A DNA stretch of 64,000 bases from Bradyrhizobium sp. MOS003 (lineage in GTDB: Bacteria > Pseudomonadota > Alphaproteobacteria > Rhizobiales > Xanthobacteraceae): contig NZ_PYFW01000007.1 of assembly GCF_003020125.1 (NCBI RefSeq), positions 1 through 64,000 on the forward strand, written 5' to 3'. The stretch's first letter is position 1. Each line of letters starts with the position of its first letter. The notes under the pieces are model-generated. The model was not told the DNA's origin. It worked only from the letters and a program-made list of their open reading frames with translations, and made no database searches. The position numbers and the translations under genes are program-made. Below, piece by piece: positions 61,319-64,000 of this stretch.

Positions 61319-62203
61319 TTGAAGATTCGCGCCGGCTACGACATTGCGTTCAAATGCCTTCAAGACGTCCCGATGATCCTGATGCTGAGCGTGCATCCGT
61401 CCCGGCAAGGCGATCTCTTGTCCCCGCACGCCATCCAAACCACGCCCGGTGTTGGCACCAGGGACTATCTCGATGCCTTCGGCAACGTCTGCACCCGCCT
61501 GGTCGCGCCAAGCGGTCTGATCGAGATCCGCAACGACTTCGTGATCGAAGATTCCGGCGTTCCCGAGCCGGCGGCGCCGTTCGCAACTCAGGTTCAGCTC
61601 CAGGACCTGCCCGACGACGCGCTCGTGTATCTGCTGGGCAGCCGCTATTGCGACACCCAGAAACTGGCGGATCTGGCCTGGTCGACCTTCGGCTCGATCG
61701 AAGGCGGCGGACAGCGCGTGCAGGCGATTTGCGACTATGTCCACAACCGCATCAAATTCGGCTATCAGTTTGCACGCGGTGACCGCACGGCGTCCGAAGG
61801 TCATGCCGAACGCATCGGCGTATGCCGGGACTTCGCCCATCTGGCCGTGACGTTGTGCCGTTGCATGAACATTCCAGCGCGTTATTGCACCGGCTATCTC
61901 GGCGATATCGGGGTGCCTCCCGACCCGGCACCGATGGATTTCAGCGCCTGGTTCGAGGCCTATATCGGTGATCGCTGGTACACGTTTGACGCGCGCCACA
62001 ACCATCCTCGCATCGGCCGTATCGTCATTGCCCGCGGCCGCGACGCCGCCGACGTCGCGATCTCGACGGCGTTCGGCCAGGCGGAGCTGGTTCGGTTCAA
62101 TGTCGTGACGGAGGAAGTCGTCGACGACAGTTCCGTCCAGCTCGCGCCTGATATCGTCATGGCCCCGCGCGCGCAGTCGATGCTGCAACGTGCGATGGCT
62201 TGA
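61319..62203 (+). CDS. Transglutaminase-like protein (294 aa), divergent paralogue
   Basis: Same architecture: beta N-terminal domain (KIRAGYDIAFKCLQDVPMILMLSVHPSR), then core with Cys169 in GVCRDFAHL, the second-strand CTGYLGDIG, His in FEAYIGDRWYTFDARHNH with the Asp. TTG 61319 is taken as start because GAGGAG sits seven bases upstream and the family N-terminus begins there; an ATG 117 bases earlier adds residues unlike the family. Paired, divergent, with 60192. Confidence 0.88.
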   Translation: MKIRAGYDIAFKCLQDVPMILMLSVHPSRQGDLLSPHAIQTTPGVGTRDYLDAFGNVCTRLVAPSGLIEIRNDFVIEDSGVPEPAAPFATQVQLQDLPDDALVYLLGSRYCDTQKLADLAWSTFGSIEGGGQRVQAICDYVHNRIKFGYQFARGDRTASEGHAERIGVCRDFAHLAVTLCRCMNIPARYCTGYLGDIGVPPDPAPMDFSAWFEAYIGDRWYTFDARHNHPRIGRIVIARGRDAADVAISTAFGQAELVRFNVVTEEVVDDSSVQLAPDIVMAPRAQSMLQRAMA

Positions 62204-62228
62204 GACGATTGCTCCAGAGGATCGACTT

Positions 62229-63665
62229 TCACTCCTTCGGCACGAAATGATCGCGCGCATCGGCGCGCTCTCCGCTGCCGACATCGGTGATCTCGACTCC
62301 TATATCGATCGCCCCCTTGGGCACGCGGTCGGGGGCAACCTGCACCGACATCCGAACCTCGCGGGTCTGATCCTGTCCAACCTGCACAAGCGGATTGCCG
62401 TCGGGCCCCGACTCGACACCGGCGACGCGGACAATGGCGCCCGGCAGGCCTGAGACCTTGAGCGCGAAAGATCGGTGCGCGCCCTTGTTGAGGATGCGTA
62501 CGGTGTAATCGTTGCGGACTCCGCCATCCGAGAGCTGAACGAACAACGGATTGCGCTCGTGCAGCACGTTGACGTCCATCGTCGCGCGCGTGGCGAGGGT
62601 GTAGACCATGATGGTGCCGACGATGGCAATGGCTGCGGTATAGACCAGCGTGCGCGCGCGGATGATGCGATAGATCGGCGGCTTGCCCTCGCGCCGGCGT
62701 TGCATGTTGATGTCGGTGTCGTAGCCGATCAGGCCTTTGGGCCGGCCGATCTCGCTCATCACGTTGTCGCAGGCGTCGATGCACAGCCCGCACTGGATGC
62801 AGCCGAGCTGGATGCCGTGACGGATGTCGACGCCGGTCGGGCAGACATTGATGCACTGGTGGCAGTCGACGCAGTCGCCGGCGAAATCGCCGTGGGCGCG
62901 GGCGGCTTCCGCCTTCTTCACCGACATGCGCGGCTCGCCGCGGTCGCGGCGATAGGTGACGTTGAGCGCCCACTCGTCGGTCAATGCCGCCTGGATGCGC
63001 GGCCACGGGCACATGTAGATGCACATCTGCTCCCGGGCGTGGCCGGCGAAGACATAGGTCGTCGCGGTCAGGATACCGATCCAGAGATAAGCCGTGAACG
63101 GTGCCTGGAAGGTGGCGAGTTCCTTCACCAGCGTCGGTGCGTCGTCGAAATACAGCACCCAGGCGCCGCCGGTCCACCAGGCGATCATGACCCAGAGGAA
63201 GTGTTTGAGTGCGACCTTTCGGATGTGGTCGAAGGTCCAGTAGCGCTTGTCGCCCTGCATGCGCTCGCGTCGGTCACCCTCGACCCAGCGCTCCACGGCG
63301 TAGAACAGGTCGGTCCACACCGTCTGCGGGCATAGATAGCCGCACCACAGCCGGCCTGCGACCGCGTTCATCAGGAACAGCATCATGGCTGCGATGATGA
63401 GCAGACCGGTGAAGTAATAAACCTCCTGCGGCCACAGCTCGATGAAGAAGAAATAGAAGCGGCGGTGCGGCAGGTCGATCAGCACGGCCTGGTCGGGCAG
63501 GCCGGGCCCGCGATTCCAGCGGACGAACGGCAGGAGATAATAGATCCCGAGCGTGACGCACAGGATCGCCCATTTGATGCGGCGGAACGGCCCGTGGACC
63601 GACTGCGGATAAACCTTCCTGCGCTTCTCGTAGAGAGGCCCCTCGATGAAGGTGTCGTCGGTCAT
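62229..63665 (-). CDS. ccoG: Cytochrome c oxidase accessory protein CcoG (FixG/RdxA)
   Basis: 478 aa. Four to five membrane helices, then two ferredoxin-type cluster motifs: CVDCHQCINVCP and CIQCGLCIDACD (CxxCxxCxxxC). The LWCGYLCPQTVWTDLFYAVERWVEGD motif is diagnostic. C-terminal Ig-like domain with periplasmic side. It helps deliver or reduce copper for cbb3 oxidase assembly. In rhizobia it belongs to ccoNOPQ/fixGHIS, but only a DUF2892-type gene follows here; the oxidase genes are not in the window. Start MTDDTFIEGP. Confidence 0.93.
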   Translation of the reverse strand: MTDDTFIEGPLYEKRRKVYPQSVHGPFRRIKWAILCVTLGIYYLLPFVRWNRGPGLPDQAVLIDLPHRRFYFFFIELWPQEVYYFTGLLIIAAMMLFLMNAVAGRLWCGYLCPQTVWTDLFYAVERWVEGDRRERMQGDKRYWTFDHIRKVALKHFLWVMIAWWTGGAWVLYFDDAPTLVKELATFQAPFTAYLWIGILTATTYVFAGHAREQMCIYMCPWPRIQAALTDEWALNVTYRRDRGEPRMSVKKAEAARAHGDFAGDCVDCHQCINVCPTGVDIRHGIQLGCIQCGLCIDACDNVMSEIGRPKGLIGYDTDINMQRRREGKPPIYRIIRARTLVYTAAIAIVGTIMVYTLATRATMDVNVLHERNPLFVQLSDGGVRNDYTVRILNKGAHRSFALKVSGLPGAIVRVAGVESGPDGNPLVQVGQDQTREVRMSVQVAPDRVPKGAIDIGVEITDVGSGERADARDHFVPKE

Positions 63666-63701
63666 GGCAGTTCCCCCGCATCACAAGTTGCATCTGCGCG
63701 T

Positions 63702-63905
63702 TCAGGAGAACGCGCAGCCGCTGCTCAGGCCCAGCTTTCTGAACACGATCGCCGCCGGGCAGAAGCCGGTGAACGAGGCCTGCAGCATGTTCAGCCCGGC
63801 GAACGCCGTCAGCAGGTACCAATAAGCGTTCACATAGGTCCCCAGTGCGAGACCGAGCAGGACGACGAATCCCGCAAAGGCGAGGACGGCTCTATCGACA
63901 TTCAT
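63702..63905 (-). CDS. DUF2892/YgaP-type small membrane protein, 67 aa
   Basis: Two membrane helices (VLAFAGFVVLLGLALGTYV and YLLTAFAGLNMLQASFTGFCPAAIVFRKLGL), with GFCP between them, the pattern of the YgaP C-terminal membrane domain (DUF2892). It lies 36 bases upstream of ccoG on the same strand. Confidence 0.82.
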   Translation of the reverse strand: MNVDRAVLAFAGFVVLLGLALGTYVNAYWYLLTAFAGLNMLQASFTGFCPAAIVFRKLGLSSGCAFS

Positions 63906-63930
63906 GGCAGGCTCCTTTTGATTGGTGACG

Positions 63931-64000
63931 TTACGAACGGGTCAGATTGGTTTCGGTCCAGGCGACGATGCTGCGCGTATCCATCGCGCCGGAATGGCGG
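63931..64000 (-). CDS. C-terminal end of an unidentified gene (cut by window end)
   Basis: The last about 22 codons are visible, ending SGAMDTRSIVAWTETNLTRS and a TAA stop. YgaP-type membrane genes often follow rhodanese genes, so a rhodanese is possible, but the tail is too short to show it. Same strand as 63702 and ccoG, 25 bases upstream. Confidence 0.5.
   Translation of the reverse strand, partial: RHSGAMDTRSIVAWTETNLTRS

Overview
The window reads as an alphaproteobacterial chromosome, most likely Bradyrhizobium or a close Nitrobacteraceae relative. The reasons are the high GC content, a tandem set of very large rhizobial-type flagellins, the FlaF, FliX, DUF6468-type and MotE flagellar genes, an embedded CckA-type hybrid kinase, a DksA with one cysteine, a CcoG/FixG gene, and five copies of a palindromic repeat with CGTCATTGCGAG ends. 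The assignment is made from memory of these families; no search was run.

Layout. 0-38 kb is a flagellar/chemosensory-type cluster: four tandem flagellins (the first cut by the window edge), flaF, a FlaG-like gene, the flgI-flgJ-flgN operon with divergent fliX, flgF-flgG-flgA-flgH, the divergent fliL-fliM-DUF6468-motE-TPR operon, fliO-fliP, and flgB-flgC-fliE-fliQ-fliR-flhB followed by cckA and a Tim44-domain gene. A non-flagellar islet (12.9-17.3 kb: two HxlR-regulator/oxidoreductase pairs around dksA, and a hydratase) splits the flagellar genes. 38-44 kb carries ordinary metabolic and hypothetical genes (GST, LuxR regulator, class I fumarase, SH3-like secreted protein). 45-48.8 kb is a small regulon: a TetR regulator, a carotenoid-cleavage-type oxygenase, two membrane-protein genes and a YciB-like gene, bracketed by two pairs of near-identical operators. 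48.8-50.8 kb has a histone-H1-like lysine-rich protein and a SET-domain methyltransferase. 50.8-54.2 kb holds VOC, alpha/beta-hydrolase, SDR and LysR genes. 54.2-56.6 kb is less GC-rich at first, then a 1-kb gene-free stretch with large nested inverted repeats. 56.6-64 kb has an XRE/MmyB-like regulator, a DsbA-family protein, a GNAT, two divergent transglutaminases, CcoG and the tail of an unidentified gene.

How the parts fit. The flagellar operon heads share two recurring DNA elements: TTAA-N7-TTAA(C) boxes of the CtrA type (6391, 24426, 30460, and a degenerate one at 12317), and 15-bp palindromes CGGCA-N5-TGCCG that resemble the Caulobacter ftr/FlbD element (12297, 30288, 30484, and a degenerate one at 21306). 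The genes for a CckA-type kinase (which feeds CtrA in Caulobacter) and for FliX (the partner of FlbD) lie in the same cluster, so the window looks like a compact cell-cycle-linked flagellar hierarchy. The most self-contained less-described module is the TetR/carotenoid-oxygenase/YciB regulon. The most speculative but attractive one is the SET methyltransferase beside an H1-like protein.
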